Shown: positions 1 through 9,359, counted from the first letter of the stretch. The stretch is DNA of 64,000 nt from Streptomyces caniscabiei (GCF_014930365.1 NZ_JABXWI010000011.1:338289-402288), one strand, 5' to 3'. Program-made: numbers and translations. Notes: a model not told the origin generated them from the letters alone.

Positions 1-146
1 TGTCCGAGGCCGGCGAAGACCTCGACCTCCACGTCCCACCAGAATCCCTCGGTGTCCACCAGGGTGCCGTCCATGTCCAGGAGCACGGCCTGGAGGGCCG
101 AGCCTTCGGCCGTACGGGTTCCTGGCGCGGGAATCGTCGTGGTCAT
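1..146 (-). CDS. HAD-family hydrolase, N-terminal part (runs off the window)
   Basis: Only the first 48 or so codons are present; the gene continues beyond base 1. The reading frame opens at an ATG preceded by a strong AAGGAGG (152-158). It contains the HAD phosphatase motif I pattern VLLDMDGTLVDTEGFWW at about residues 21-37, in which the first Asp is the nucleophile and the second the general acid. This places it in the beta-phosphoglucomutase/phosphatase branch of the HAD superfamily, cytosolic, substrate unknown. It follows metH on the same strand with a strong hairpin between them, so it may have its own promoter or rely on readthrough. The family is clear; the substrate is not. Confidence 0.85.
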   Translation of the reverse strand, partial: MTTTIPAPGTRTAEGSALQAVLLDMDGTLVDTEGFWWDVEVEVFAGLG

Positions 147-170
147 CCGGCGCACCTCCTTGTGGGACGA

Positions 171-203
171 GCAGGCCGGTTCCCGGGTGGGGAACCGGCC
201 TGC
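171..203 (-). terminator. Perfect 14-bp hairpin after metH
   Basis: Arms 171-184 and 190-203 are exactly complementary around a 5-nt loop. It lies 70 bp past the metH stop and immediately before the ribosome-binding site of the HAD gene. There is no U tract, as is common in Streptomyces. It probably ends metH transcription, or acts as an attenuator in front of the HAD gene. Confidence 0.65.
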
Positions 204-274
204 GGTGGACCGACTAGTCTACGACGCCGCGCGGACAAGCGCCTTTCGATGCGGCTGAGGCCCTGTGTGGGGGC

Positions 275-3200
275 CTACCGGGCGTTGAAGTACTTCGCCT
301 CGGGGTGGTGGATCACGATGGCGTCGGTGGACTGTTCGGGGTGGAGCTGGAACTCCTCCGAGAGCTGGACACCGATCCGCTCGGGTTCGAGGAGCTGCGC
401 GATCTTGGCGCGGTCCTCCAGGTCGGGGCAGGCACCGTAGCCGAGGGAGAAACGCGCGCCCCGGTACTTCAGGTCGAACATGTCCTCGATCGCGGCGGGG
501 TCCTCGCCGGCGAAGCCCAGCTCGGAGCGGACGCGGGCGTGCCAGTACTCGGCGAGGGCCTCGGCCAACTGCACGGACAGGCCGTGGAGTTCGAGGTAGT
601 CCCGGTAGGCGTTGGCCTCGAAGAGCTTGGCGGTCTCCTCACCGATGCGGGAGCCGACGGTGACGACCTGGAGACCGACGACGTCGATCTCGCCGGACTC
701 CTCGGGGCGGAAGAAGTCGGCCAGGCAGAGCCGGCGGCCACGGCGCTGGCGCGGGAAGGAGAACCGGGTCCGTTCGTTGCCGTCGTCGTCCAGGATGATC
801 AGGTCATCGTCCTTGGAGACGCAAGGGAAGTAGCCGTAGACCACGGCCGCCTCCAGCAGGTTCTCGGTCTGGAGCCGGTCCAGCAGCCCGCGCAGCCGGG
901 GCCGCCCCTCGGTCTCGACCAGCTCCTCGTACGTCGGCCCGTCGCCCGTGCGGGCCTGCTTCAGCCCCCACTGGCCCTTGAACAACGCCCCCTCGTCCAG
1001 CCAGGAGGCGTACTCCTTGAGCTGGATGCCCTTGACCACGCGGGTGTCCTGAAACGGGGGCGTGGGCACGGGGTTGTCGGTGGCGACGTCGGAGCGGACG
1101 TGGCCCTCCTCCGGCCGGTCCTCCACCACCGTGGCCGCGGCCGTGGCCTTGACCCGGCGCTGCCGCAGCTCGGGCAACTGCGCGCCCGGCACCCCGCGCT
1201 TGACGCCGATGAGGGCGTCCATCAGGCGCAGCCCCTCGAAGGCGTCGCGGGCGTAGCGGACCTCGCCCTCGTAGATCTCGTGCAGGTCCTGCTCGACATA
1301 CGCCCTGGTGAGCGCGGCGCCGCCGAGGATGACGGGGTAGTCGGCGGCCAGGCCGCGCTGGTTCAGCTCCTGAAGGTTCTCCTTCATGATCACTGTGGAC
1401 TTCACCAGCAGGCCCGACATGCCGATGACGTCGGCGCGGTGCTCGGCGGCGGCGTCCAGGATCGCCGAGACCGGCTGCTTGATACCGAGGTTGACGACGT
1501 TGTAGCCGTTGTTGGACAGGATGATGTCGACGAGGTTCTTGCCGATGTCGTGCACGTCACCGCGGACGGTCGCCAGGACGATGGTGCCCTTGCCCTCGGC
1601 GTCCGACTTCTCCATGTGCGGTTCGAGGTGGGCGACGGCGGTCTTCATCACCTCCGCCGACTGGAGCACGAACGGCAACTGCATCTGGCCGGAGCCGAAG
1701 AGTTCGCCGACGACCTTCATGCCGTCCAGGAGGGTGTCGTTGACGATGTCGAGGGCGGCGCGGGTCTGGAGGGCCTCGTCGAGGTCGGCCTCCAGGCCGT
1801 TCTTCTCGCCGTCGATGATGCGCCGCTTGAGACGCTCCTCCAACGGCAGAGCGGCCAGCTCCTCGGCCTTGCCCGCCTTCAGGGACTTGGCGGTGGCGCC
1901 CTCGAAGAGCGCCATCAGCTTCTGCAGCGGGTCGTAGCCCTCGGCGCGGCGGTCGTGGATGAGGTCGAGGGCCGTGTTCACCTCCTCCTCGCTGAAGCGG
2001 GCGATGGGGAGGATCTTCGACGCGTGCACGATGGCGGAGTCGAGTCCGGCCTTCACGCACTCGTCGAGGAAGACCGAGTTCAGCAGGATCCGGGCGGCCG
2101 GGTTCAGGCCGAAGGAGATGTTCGACAGGCCGAGGGTGGTCTGCACGTCCGGGTGGCGGCGCTTGAGTTCGCGGATCGCCTCGATGGTGGCGATGCCGTC
2201 CCCCCGGGACTCCTCCTGACCGGTACAGATGGTGAAGGTCAGGGTGTCGATGAGGATGTCCGACTCGTGGATGCCCCAGTTCCCGGTGAGGTCGTCGATG
2301 AGCCGTTCGGCGATCTCGACCTTCTTCTCCGGGGTGCGGGCCTGGCCCTCCTCGTCGATGGTCAGCGCGATCAGCGCGGCGCCGTGCTCCTGCGCCAGGC
2401 GGGTGACCTTGGCGAATCGGGACTCGGGGCCGTCGCCGTCCTCGTAGTTGACGGAGTTGATGACCGCCCGGCCGCCGAGCTTCTCCAGCCCGGCCCGGAT
2501 GACGTCCACCTCGGTGGAGTCCAGCACGATCGGCAGGGTGGAGGCGGTGGCGAAACGGCCGGCGAGTTCGGCCATGTCGGCCACGCCGTCGCGGCCCACG
2601 TAGTCGACACAGAGGTCGAGCATGTGGGCGCCCTCGCGGATCTGGTCGCGGGCCATCTCCACACAGTCGTCCCAGCGGGCCTGAAGCATGGCCTCGCGGA
2701 ACTTCTTCGAGCCGTTGGCGTTCGTGCGCTCACCGATCGCCATGTAGGCGGTGTCCTGACGGAACGGCACACTCTGGTAGAGGGAGGCGGCGCCCGGCTC
2801 GGGGCGCGGGTCACGGGCGGTGGGGGCGAGGTCCCGGACCCGCTCGACGACCTGGCGCAGGTGCTCGGGGGTGGTGCCGCAGCAGCCGCCGACGAGGGAG
2901 AGGCCGTACTCGCGGACGAAGTTCTCCTGGGCGTCGGCCAGCTCCGGCGCGGTCAGCGGGTAGTGGGCGCCGTCCTTGGTCAGCACCGGCAGGCCGGCGT
3001 TGGGCATGCAGGAGAGCTGGATGCGGGAGTGGCGGGCCAGATGGCGCAGGTGCTCGCTCATCTCGGCGGGGCCGGTGGCGCAGTTCAGGCCGATCATGTC
3101 GATGCCGAGCGGCTCCAGCGCGGTCAGCGCGGCACCGATCTCGGAGCCGAGGAGCATCGTGCCGGTCGTCTCGACCGTCACGGACACGATCAGGGGGACG

Positions 3201-3802
3201 TCGTATCCGGCGGTCTCCATCGCGCGGCGGGCGGCGATGACGGAGGCCTTGGTCTGCAGCAGGTCCTGGGTGGTCTCCACCAGGAGCGCGTCGGCGCCGC
3301 CGGCCAGCAGGCCCTCGGCGTTCTGCTGGTAGGCGTCGCGGATGGCGGTGAAGGTGGTGTGGCCGAGGGTGGGCAGCTTGGTGCCGGGGCCGATGGAGCC
3401 GAGCACCCAACGCTGCCGCCCGTCGCGGGCGGCGTACTCGTCGGCCGTCTCGCGGGCGATGCGGGCGCCGGCTTCGGACAGCTCGGTGGTGCGCTCGGGG
3501 ATGTCGTACTCGCCCAGGGCGGTGAGATTGGCGCCGAAGGTGTTGGTCTCGACGCAGTCGACGCCCGCGTCGAAGTACGCGGCGTGCACCGAGCGGACGA
3601 TGTCGGGGCGGGTGACGTTGAGGACCTCGTTGCAGCCCTCCAGCTGCTGGAAGTCCTCCAGTGTGGGGTCCTGCGCCTGCAGCATCGTGCCCATCGCGCC
3701 GTCGGCGACCACCACACGGGTGGCGAGGGCCTCGCGGAGGGCCTCGGATCGGGCCCGGCCTGCGGCGGCGGACGTGAGGGACGTGTTCGGCGACGAGGCC
3801 AT
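275..3802 (-). CDS. metH: Cobalamin-dependent methionine synthase MetH
   Basis: Transfers the methyl group of 5-methyltetrahydrofolate to homocysteine through B12, giving methionine in the cytosol. The 1175-residue product has the full MetH order. The homocysteine-binding barrel carries zinc-ligand cysteines in LNCATGP (about residue 237) and GGCCGTT (about 305). A pterin-binding domain starts near ERTNANGSKKF (about 360). The cobalamin domain has the DxHxxG lower-ligand motif DVHDIGKN (about 749). A C-terminal AdoMet reactivation domain ends the protein. The start is the ATG at 3802, preceded by AGGGAG; an in-frame extension to 4060 is open but lacks such a site and would add non-conserved sequence. 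It is divergent from gylR and monocistronic, with a hairpin beyond its stop. Nearby methionine-salvage genes make this a sulfur-amino-acid neighbourhood. Confidence 0.97.
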   Translation of the reverse strand: MASSPNTSLTSAAAGRARSEALREALATRVVVADGAMGTMLQAQDPTLEDFQQLEGCNEVLNVTRPDIVRSVHAAYFDAGVDCVETNTFGANLTALGEYDIPERTTELSEAGARIARETADEYAARDGRQRWVLGSIGPGTKLPTLGHTTFTAIRDAYQQNAEGLLAGGADALLVETTQDLLQTKASVIAARRAMETAGYDVPLIVSVTVETTGTMLLGSEIGAALTALEPLGIDMIGLNCATGPAEMSEHLRHLARHSRIQLSCMPNAGLPVLTKDGAHYPLTAPELADAQENFVREYGLSLVGGCCGTTPEHLRQVVERVRDLAPTARDPRPEPGAASLYQSVPFRQDTAYMAIGERTNANGSKKFREAMLQARWDDCVEMARDQIREGAHMLDLCVDYVGRDGVADMAELAGRFATASTLPIVLDSTEVDVIRAGLEKLGGRAVINSVNYEDGDGPESRFAKVTRLAQEHGAALIALTIDEEGQARTPEKKVEIAERLIDDLTGNWGIHESDILIDTLTFTICTGQEESRGDGIATIEAIRELKRRHPDVQTTLGLSNISFGLNPAARILLNSVFLDECVKAGLDSAIVHASKILPIARFSEEEVNTALDLIHDRRAEGYDPLQKLMALFEGATAKSLKAGKAEELAALPLEERLKRRIIDGEKNGLEADLDEALQTRAALDIVNDTLLDGMKVVGELFGSGQMQLPFVLQSAEVMKTAVAHLEPHMEKSDAEGKGTIVLATVRGDVHDIGKNLVDIILSNNGYNVVNLGIKQPVSAILDAAAEHRADVIGMSGLLVKSTVIMKENLQELNQRGLAADYPVILGGAALTRAYVEQDLHEIYEGEVRYARDAFEGLRLMDALIGVKRGVPGAQLPELRQRRVKATAAATVVEDRPEEGHVRSDVATDNPVPTPPFQDTRVVKGIQLKEYASWLDEGALFKGQWGLKQARTGDGPTYEELVETEGRPRLRGLLDRLQTENLLEAAVVYGYFPCVSKDDDLIILDDDGNERTRFSFPRQRRGRRLCLADFFRPEESGEIDVVGLQVVTVGSRIGEETAKLFEANAYRDYLELHGLSVQLAEALAEYWHARVRSELGFAGEDPAAIEDMFDLKYRGARFSLGYGACPDLEDRAKIAQLLEPERIGVQLSEEFQLHPEQSTDAIVIHHPEAKYFNAR

Positions 3803-3867
3803 GGAGCTGCTCCCTGGAGTGCGACGGCTGTCGGCTTTGCGCCCTCCCACGGAAGGCGCACGCGGCA

Positions 3868-3897
3868 AGCCTAGCCCGGCGGGGCACGGATGGTCAG
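3868..3897 (-). promoter_or_regulatory. Candidate metH promoter
   Basis: On the minus strand CTGACC (3897-3892) and TAGGCT (3873-3868) are separated by 18 nt, a good match to the Streptomyces HrdB-type pattern. It would give a 5' leader of about 60 nt before metH. The rest of the 393-bp gap between metH and gylR (3803-4195) holds this promoter and the GylR operator; I see no gene or recognisable riboswitch in it. Confidence 0.45.
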
Positions 3898-4126
3898 GGG
3901 CGTCCACGAGGCGGACCGGCGTGGCGCACCCGCTCGGGTGCGGTTTACTCCGACGACGAAAAGAACGACGGACACCACTCCGGCACGCTTCGGACACCCC
4001 ACGGCCACATGTGCGCGCCACGGGCACCGGAAGGACACCGGACGGCCACGTGAACGCCACCGCACGGCGAGCGTGGCCGAAAAGCTAGTGACGGCCATTA
4101 GCGGGAGGTCGGCAACGACCGGTAGT

Positions 4127-4143
4127 GTTCGACATTGCCGAAC
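4127..4143. promoter_or_regulatory. GylR operator copy 1 (upstream of gylR)
   Basis: GTTCGACATTGCCGAAC is an imperfect palindrome that matches the site before glpF (5154-5170) at 15 of 17 bases. It overlaps a TAGTGT element (4123-4128) that could be the gylR -10 box, about 70 bp before the ATG. That placement suits autorepression by GylR, which is the established behaviour of the S. coelicolor protein. Confidence 0.7.
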
Positions 4144-4195
4144 GATGGAAGTTCAGTCGCGTACGGCGGCCGAAGGGGACGGAGGCAGGACGGCG

Positions 4196-4960
4196 ATGGC
4201 ACGGAACATCCAGTCGCTCGAACGGGCGGCCGCGATGCTGCGCCTGCTCGCGGGCGGCGAACGGCGGCTCGGCCTGTCGGACATCGCCTCCTCGCTGGGC
4301 CTCGCCAAGGGCACCGCCCACGGCATACTGCGCACGCTCCAGCATGAGGGCTTCGTCGAGCAGGACGACGCCTCGGGGCGCTACCAGCTGGGGGCCGAGC
4401 TGCTGCGGCTCGGGACGACGTACCTCGACGTCCACGAGCTGCGGGCGCGCGCACTGGTCTGGACGGACGACCTGGCCCGCTCCAGCGGCGAGAGCGTCCA
4501 CCTGGGGGTGCTGCACCAGCAGGGCGTGCTGATCGTGCACCACGTGTTCCGGCCCGACGACAGCCGGCAGGTCCTGGAGATAGGGGCCATGCAGCCGCTG
4601 CACTCCACGGCCCTGGGCAAGGTCCTGTCGGCCTACGACCCGGTGGCCCACAGCGAGGTGCTGGAGAGCGAGCGCAAGGCGTTCACCGACCGGACCGTGC
4701 ACGTGCTGGCCGACTTCGAGCACGTCCTGGACCTCACCCGCGCACGCGGGTACGCGGCCGACGTCGAGGAGACCTGGGAGGGCGTGGCGTCGATCGCCGC
4801 ACCCATCCACGACCGGCGGCGGATGCCCGTCGGCGCGGTCGGCATCACCGGCGCCGTGGAGCGGCTGTGCCGCGACGGCGAGCTGCGCCCCGAGCTGATC
4901 GCGGCCGTGCGGGACTGTGCCCGCGCGGTCTCGCGGGACCTGGGCGCCGGACGGTTCTGA
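4196..4960 (+). CDS. gylR: IclR-family glycerol operon repressor GylR
   Basis: Transcriptional repressor of glycerol catabolism; in S. coelicolor the inducer is glycerol-3-phosphate. The 254-residue product has the length of known GylR. It has an N-terminal winged helix-turn-helix (about residues 5-65, beginning MARNIQSLERAAAML, with LGLAKGTAHGILRTL as the recognition region) and a C-terminal IclR effector domain. The ATG at 4196 has GGAGG nine bases upstream; an in-frame ATG at 4145 is possible but would start next to the operator and lacks a ribosome-binding site. It is transcribed in the same direction as glpFKD but isolated from them by a 20-bp-stem terminator. Identical-type operators precede it and glpF. 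Confidence 0.95.
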   Translation: MARNIQSLERAAAMLRLLAGGERRLGLSDIASSLGLAKGTAHGILRTLQHEGFVEQDDASGRYQLGAELLRLGTTYLDVHELRARALVWTDDLARSSGESVHLGVLHQQGVLIVHHVFRPDDSRQVLEIGAMQPLHSTALGKVLSAYDPVAHSEVLESERKAFTDRTVHVLADFEHVLDLTRARGYAADVEETWEGVASIAAPIHDRRRMPVGAVGITGAVERLCRDGELRPELIAAVRDCARAVSRDLGAGRF

Positions 4961-4984
4961 CCGTCCTCCTCTCCCGCCACACGA

Positions 4985-5030
4985 CACGGCGAAGGCCGGG
5001 ACATCCCACGATGTCCCGGCCTTCGCCGTG
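4985..5030 (+). terminator. 20-bp perfect stem after gylR
   Basis: Arms 4985-5004 and 5011-5030 are fully complementary with a 6-nt loop, one of the strongest hairpins in the window. It starts 24 bp after the gylR stop and insulates gylR from the glpF promoter. Confidence 0.9.
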
Positions 5031-5153
5031 CGCGCGTGTACGCCCGTAGCAGCGACCCCAAGATCAACGGGCCGTTTCGATCAATAACGATCCCGTTTTC
5101 GACAACTCAGCTCTTGACGCGCCTGTAACCCCGGAGCAAGACTCCCGTCCATC

Positions 5154-5170
5154 GGTCGACATTGTCGAAC
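5154..5170. promoter_or_regulatory. GylR operator copy 2 (upstream of glpF) with nearby -10 element
   Basis: GGTCGACATTGTCGAAC is nearly a perfect palindrome and matches the gylR-proximal site at 15 of 17 positions. A TAGAGT hexamer (5190-5195) lies 20 bp downstream and fits the Streptomyces -10 pattern, placing the operator in the -35 region of the glpFKD promoter. Binding would block transcription of the glycerol operon. Confidence 0.75.
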
Positions 5171-5251
5171 ACCTACCGGCAATACGCGCTAGAGTGTGAC
5201 AACGCCATGGGCCGAACTCTTTCCCCTGGACGAAGGACAAAGGAGTCGCGG

Positions 5252-6049
5252 GTGTCCAGCTCCGACATCTTCATCGGCGAGACCATCGGTACCGCCATAC
5301 TCATCCTGCTCGGCGGCGGCGTCTGCGCGGCCGTCACGCTGAAGGCCTCCAAGGCCCGTAACGCCGGTTGGCTCGCCATCACCTTCGGGTGGGGTTTTGC
5401 CGTTCTCACCGCCGTCTACACCTCCGCGCCGCTCTCCGGCGCCCATCTGAACCCGGCCGTGACCCTCGCGCTCGCGCTGAAGAAGGACGGCATCGAGTGG
5501 GGCGACGTCCCGATCTACTGGGGCGGGCAGCTGCTCGGCGCCATGATCGGTGCCGCTCTGGTCTGGATCGCCTACTACGGGCAGTTCCAGGCGCACCTCA
5601 CCGACGCGGAGATCGTCGGTGACGAGAAGACGCGGGCCAAGGCCAAGTCGGTCGAGGCCCGGGAGCAGGGCGCCGGCCCCGTGCTCGGCATCTTCTCCAC
5701 CGGCCCGGAGGTCCGCAACGCGGTCCTGAACATCGCCACCGAGGTCATCGGCACCGTCGTGCTGGTCCTGGCGGTGCTCACACAGGGTCTCAACGACTCC
5801 GGCAAGGGCCTCGGCACCCTCGGTGCCCTGATCACGGCGCTCGTCGTGGTCTCCATCGGTCTGTCCCTCGGTGGCCCGACCGGTTACGCGATCAACCCGG
5901 CCCGTGACCTCGGTCCGCGCATCGTGCACGCCCTGCTGCCCCTGCCCAACAAGGGCGGGTCGGACTGGAGCTACGCCTGGGTCCCGGTGGTCGGCCCCCT
6001 GATCGGTGCCGCCCTCGCCGCAGGCCTCTACAACGTCGCATTCGTCTGA
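5252..6049 (+). CDS. glpF: Glycerol uptake facilitator GlpF (aquaglyceroporin)
   Basis: Membrane channel for passive glycerol entry, first gene of the glycerol operon. The 265-residue product is a MIP-family protein with six membrane segments. The two half-helix signatures are SGAHLNPAVTLAL (NPA near residue 67) and AINPARDLGPR (NPA near residue 214). The Asp after the second NPAR is typical of glycerol facilitators rather than strict water channels. The GTG at 5252 is chosen because AAAGGAG lies just upstream; the frame is open back to 5162, but that segment contains the promoter and operator. It is followed by glpK after a 100-bp gap holding a small hairpin. Confidence 0.95.
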   Translation: MSSSDIFIGETIGTAILILLGGGVCAAVTLKASKARNAGWLAITFGWGFAVLTAVYTSAPLSGAHLNPAVTLALALKKDGIEWGDVPIYWGGQLLGAMIGAALVWIAYYGQFQAHLTDAEIVGDEKTRAKAKSVEAREQGAGPVLGIFSTGPEVRNAVLNIATEVIGTVVLVLAVLTQGLNDSGKGLGTLGALITALVVVSIGLSLGGPTGYAINPARDLGPRIVHALLPLPNKGGSDWSYAWVPVVGPLIGAALAAGLYNVAFV

Positions 6050-6066
6050 GAAACCCGTTGAGCCGC

Positions 6067-6093
6067 CGTTCCGCGGGCCCGTCCCGCGGAACG
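6067..6093 (+). other. Stem-loop between glpF and glpK
   Basis: Arms 6067-6077 and 6083-6093 form a perfect 11-bp stem with a 5-nt loop, inside the operon. It may lower readthrough or protect the glpF message; there is no T tract. Confidence 0.45.
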
Positions 6094-6149
6094 CTCAGCA
6101 CGCGCCGTACGTACAGCCCGTTGACCAGTTGACCTTTCAGGAGCACACC

Positions 6150-7688
6150 GTGACCGACGCCCACACCGCCGGCCCGTTCATCGCCGCCATCGACCAGGGC
6201 ACGACCTCGTCCCGCTGCATCGTCTTCGACCGCGACGGACGCATCGTCTCCGTCGACCAGAAGGAGCACGAGCAGATCTTCCCGAAGCCGGGCTGGGTCG
6301 AGCACGACGCCACCGAGATCTGGACGAACGTCCAGGAGGTCGTCGCCGGGGCCATCGAGAAGGCCGGCATCACCCGTGACGACATCAAGGCCATCGGCAT
6401 CACCAACCAGCGCGAGACCACGCTGCTCTGGGACAAGAACACCGGTGAGCCCGTCCACAACGCCATCGTCTGGCAGGACACCCGTACCGACGCCCTCTGT
6501 CGCGAGCTCGGCCGCAACGTCGGCCAGGACCGCTTCCGCCGCGAGACCGGTCTGCCGCTGGCCTCGTACTTCGCCGGTCCGAAGGCCCGCTGGCTGCTCG
6601 ACAACGTCGAGGGCCTGCGCGAGCGCGCCGAGGCCGGCGACATCCTCTTCGGCACCATGGACACCTGGGTCATCTGGAACCTGACGGGCGGTGTCGACGG
6701 CGGCAAGCACTACACCGACGTCACCAACGCCTCCCGCACCATGCTGATGAACCTGCACACCCTGGAGTGGGACGAGAAGATCGCCGAGTCCATCGGCGTC
6801 CCGCTGTCGATGCTCCCGGAGATCCGCTCCTCCGCCGAGGTGTACGGCGAGGTCACCGGCGGCCGCCTCGGCGACCTGCTCGGCGGCATCCCGGTCGCCT
6901 CCGCGCTCGGCGACCAGCAGGCGGCCCTGTTCGGCCAGACCTGCTTCGAGGAGGGCGAGGCCAAGTCCACGTACGGCACCGGCACGTTCATGCTGCTGAA
7001 CACCGGTGAGAAGATCATCAACTCCTACAGCGGCCTGCTGACCACGGTCGGCTACCGGATCGGCGACCAGAAGCCGGTCTACGCCCTGGAGGGCTCGATC
7101 GCCGTCACCGGTTCGCTGGTGCAGTGGATGCGCGACCAGATGGGCCTGATCTCCACCGCCGCCGAGATCGAGACCCTCGCGCTCTCGGTCGAGGACAACG
7201 GCGGCGCGTACTTCGTGCCGGCCTTCTCCGGTCTGTTCGCCCCGTACTGGCGTTCCGACGCCCGCGGTGTGATCGCCGGTCTCACCCGGTACGTCACCAA
7301 GGCGCACCTCGCGCGCGCCGTCCTGGAGGCCACCGCCTGGCAGACCCGTGAGATCACGGACGCCATGACCAAGGACTCGGGCGTCGAGCTTGCGGCCCTC
7401 AAGGTCGACGGCGGCATGACCTCCAACAACCTGCTGATGCAGACGCTCTCGGACTTCCTGGACGCCCCCGTGGTCCGTCCGATGGTCGCCGAGACCACCT
7501 GCCTCGGCGCCGCCTACGCCGCCGGTCTCGCCGTCGGCTTCTGGACCAGCACCGACGACCTGCGCGCCAACTGGCGCCGGGCCGCCGAGTGGACCCCCCG
7601 TATGGACGCGGACACCCGCGACCGTGAGTACAAGAGCTGGCTCAAGGCCGTCGAGCGGACCATGGGCTGGATCGAGGACGAGAGCTGA
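6150..7688 (+). CDS. glpK: Glycerol kinase GlpK
   Basis: Phosphorylates glycerol with ATP to sn-glycerol-3-phosphate, trapping it in the cell and generating the GylR inducer. It is a 512-residue FGGY-family kinase. The N-terminal ATP-binding motif is AIDQGTTSSR, the glycerol-binding region contains NQRETTLLW and WQDTRT, and the second-domain motifs are GDQQAALFGQ and KVDGGMTSNN. The GTG start at 6150 follows CAGGAG at a 6-nt distance; the longer open frame back to 6006 overlaps glpF and is not used. It sits between the facilitator and the dehydrogenase in a classical glpFKD order. Confidence 0.97.
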   Translation: MTDAHTAGPFIAAIDQGTTSSRCIVFDRDGRIVSVDQKEHEQIFPKPGWVEHDATEIWTNVQEVVAGAIEKAGITRDDIKAIGITNQRETTLLWDKNTGEPVHNAIVWQDTRTDALCRELGRNVGQDRFRRETGLPLASYFAGPKARWLLDNVEGLRERAEAGDILFGTMDTWVIWNLTGGVDGGKHYTDVTNASRTMLMNLHTLEWDEKIAESIGVPLSMLPEIRSSAEVYGEVTGGRLGDLLGGIPVASALGDQQAALFGQTCFEEGEAKSTYGTGTFMLLNTGEKIINSYSGLLTTVGYRIGDQKPVYALEGSIAVTGSLVQWMRDQMGLISTAAEIETLALSVEDNGGAYFVPAFSGLFAPYWRSDARGVIAGLTRYVTKAHLARAVLEATAWQTREITDAMTKDSGVELAALKVDGGMTSNNLLMQTLSDFLDAPVVRPMVAETTCLGAAYAAGLAVGFWTSTDDLRANWRRAAEWTPRMDADTRDREYKSWLKAVERTMGWIEDES

Positions 7689-7742
7689 TTCAGGGGCCCG
7701 CGAAGGCTCCGTACCGGCTCTGATGAGGAGTAAGAACCCGAC

Positions 7743-9359
7743 ATGACCAGTCAGACCACCCTGCAGACCCTGCCTGCCCTGGGGACGCGTCCGGCGTCCG
7801 GCTCGAACCCGAGCCGTGCCGAGACCCGGGAACAGCTCTCCAAGGCGTCGTACGACCTCCTCGTGATCGGCGGCGGCATCCTGGGCATCTCCACCGCCTG
7901 GCACGCCGCGCAGTCCGGGCTCAGGGTGGCCCTGGTCGACGCCGGCGACTTCGCCGGCGCCACCTCCTCCGCCTCCTCCAAGCTGCTCCACGGCGGTCTG
8001 CGCTATCTGCAGACCGGCGCGGTGAAGCTGGTGGCGGAGAACCACTTCGAGCGCCGTGCGGTCTCCCGCCAGGTGGCCCCCCACCTGGCGAACCCGCTCA
8101 CGTTCTACCTCCCCGTGTACAAGGGCGGGCCGCACGGCGCGGCGAAGCTCGGGGCGGGCGTCTTCGCCTACTCCGCGCTCTCCGCCTTCGGTGACGGTGT
8201 CGGTCACCTGCTCTCCCCCGCCAAGGCGGCGCAGGACGTGCCCGAGCTGCGCACCGACAACCTCAAGGCCGTCGCGGTGTACGGCGACGACCAGATGAAC
8301 GACTCCCGGATGGCCCTGATGACGGTCCGCGCGGCCGTCGAGTCGGGTGCCGTCGTCCTGAACCACGCCGAGGTCACCGGGCTGCGCTTCACCAAGGGCC
8401 GGGTGACCGGTGCCGAGCTGCGCGACCGGCTCTCCGGCGACGAGTTCGGCGTCGACGCCCGGCTGGTGCTGAACGCGACCGGGCCGTGGGTCGACCACCT
8501 GCGCCGGATGGAGAACCCGGACGCGGCCCCCTCCATCCGTCTGTCCAAGGGTGCGCACCTGGTGCTGAAGCGGACGGCTCCGTGGAAGGCCGCGCTCGCC
8601 ACCCCGATCGACAAGTACCGCATCACCTTCGCCCTCCCCTGGGAGGACATGCTGCTGCTCGGTACGACCGACGAGGTGTACGAGGGCGACCCGGCGGACG
8701 TCGCGGTCACCGAGAAGGACACGGCCCAGATACTCGACGAGGCCGCGTTCTCCATCCGGGACCAGCAGCTCGACCGTGACCTGATCACGTACTCCTTCGC
8801 CGGTCTGCGGGTGCTGCCGGGCGGGCCCGGTGACACCGCCAAGGCCAAGCGGGAGACGGTCGTCACCGAGGGCCGGGGCGGCATGCTGTCCGTCGCGGGC
8901 GGCAAGTGGACGACGTTCCGGCACATCGGCCGCACGATCATGAAGAAGCTGGAGGCGCTGCCCGGGCACCCGCTGGGCGAGGACTTCGAGCCGGTGGCCT
9001 CGCTGCCGAAGAAGCTGCCGCTGCCGGGTGTCGCCAACCCGCGCGCGGTCGCGCACCGGCTGCTGGTGGACCGTCCGGCGCCGGGCCCGCGGATGGGCGC
9101 CGACACGGCACGGCACCTGGCCACGCACTACGGGTCGCTCGCCTTCGACATCGCCCGCCTCGCCAACGAGAACCCCGAGCTGGGCGAGCGGGTCCACCCC
9201 GACGCGCCCGAGATCTGGGCGCAGGTCGTCTACGCCCGCGACACCGAGTGGGCCGAGACGGCCGACGACGTCCTGCGCCGGCGGACGACGCTGACGATAA
9301 GGGGCCTGGCGACGGACGAGGTCCGCGCGAAGGTCCAGGACCTGCTCGACAAGAAGTAA
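7743..9359 (+). CDS. glpD: Glycerol-3-phosphate dehydrogenase GlpD
   Basis: FAD-dependent oxidation of sn-glycerol-3-phosphate to dihydroxyacetone phosphate, passing electrons to the quinone pool at the membrane. The 538-residue product has the Rossmann FAD motif LLVIGGGILGISTAWHAA near residue 40, the following SKLLHGGLRYLQ motif typical of the GlpD/DAO fold, and a C-terminal DAO_C domain. The ATG at 7743 has GAGGAG about 12 nt upstream. It is the last gene of the glycerol operon, 54 bp after glpK, and is followed by a strong terminator. Confidence 0.96.
   Translation: MTSQTTLQTLPALGTRPASGSNPSRAETREQLSKASYDLLVIGGGILGISTAWHAAQSGLRVALVDAGDFAGATSSASSKLLHGGLRYLQTGAVKLVAENHFERRAVSRQVAPHLANPLTFYLPVYKGGPHGAAKLGAGVFAYSALSAFGDGVGHLLSPAKAAQDVPELRTDNLKAVAVYGDDQMNDSRMALMTVRAAVESGAVVLNHAEVTGLRFTKGRVTGAELRDRLSGDEFGVDARLVLNATGPWVDHLRRMENPDAAPSIRLSKGAHLVLKRTAPWKAALATPIDKYRITFALPWEDMLLLGTTDEVYEGDPADVAVTEKDTAQILDEAAFSIRDQQLDRDLITYSFAGLRVLPGGPGDTAKAKRETVVTEGRGGMLSVAGGKWTTFRHIGRTIMKKLEALPGHPLGEDFEPVASLPKKLPLPGVANPRAVAHRLLVDRPAPGPRMGADTARHLATHYGSLAFDIARLANENPELGERVHPDAPEIWAQVVYARDTEWAETADDVLRRRTTLTIRGLATDEVRAKVQDLLDKK

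Noticed and set aside
305..3874. 1189-codon open frame on the plus strand across metH
   Set aside because: It is the antisense of metH, with low-complexity Val/Gly/Leu/Asp-rich translation typical of GC-rich shadow frames and no domain.
3802..4195. Cobalamin or SAM riboswitch upstream of metH
   Set aside because: I looked for the B12-box and SAM-type helices in the leader and saw none; an Infernal scan with Rfam cobalamin and SAM models would settle it.
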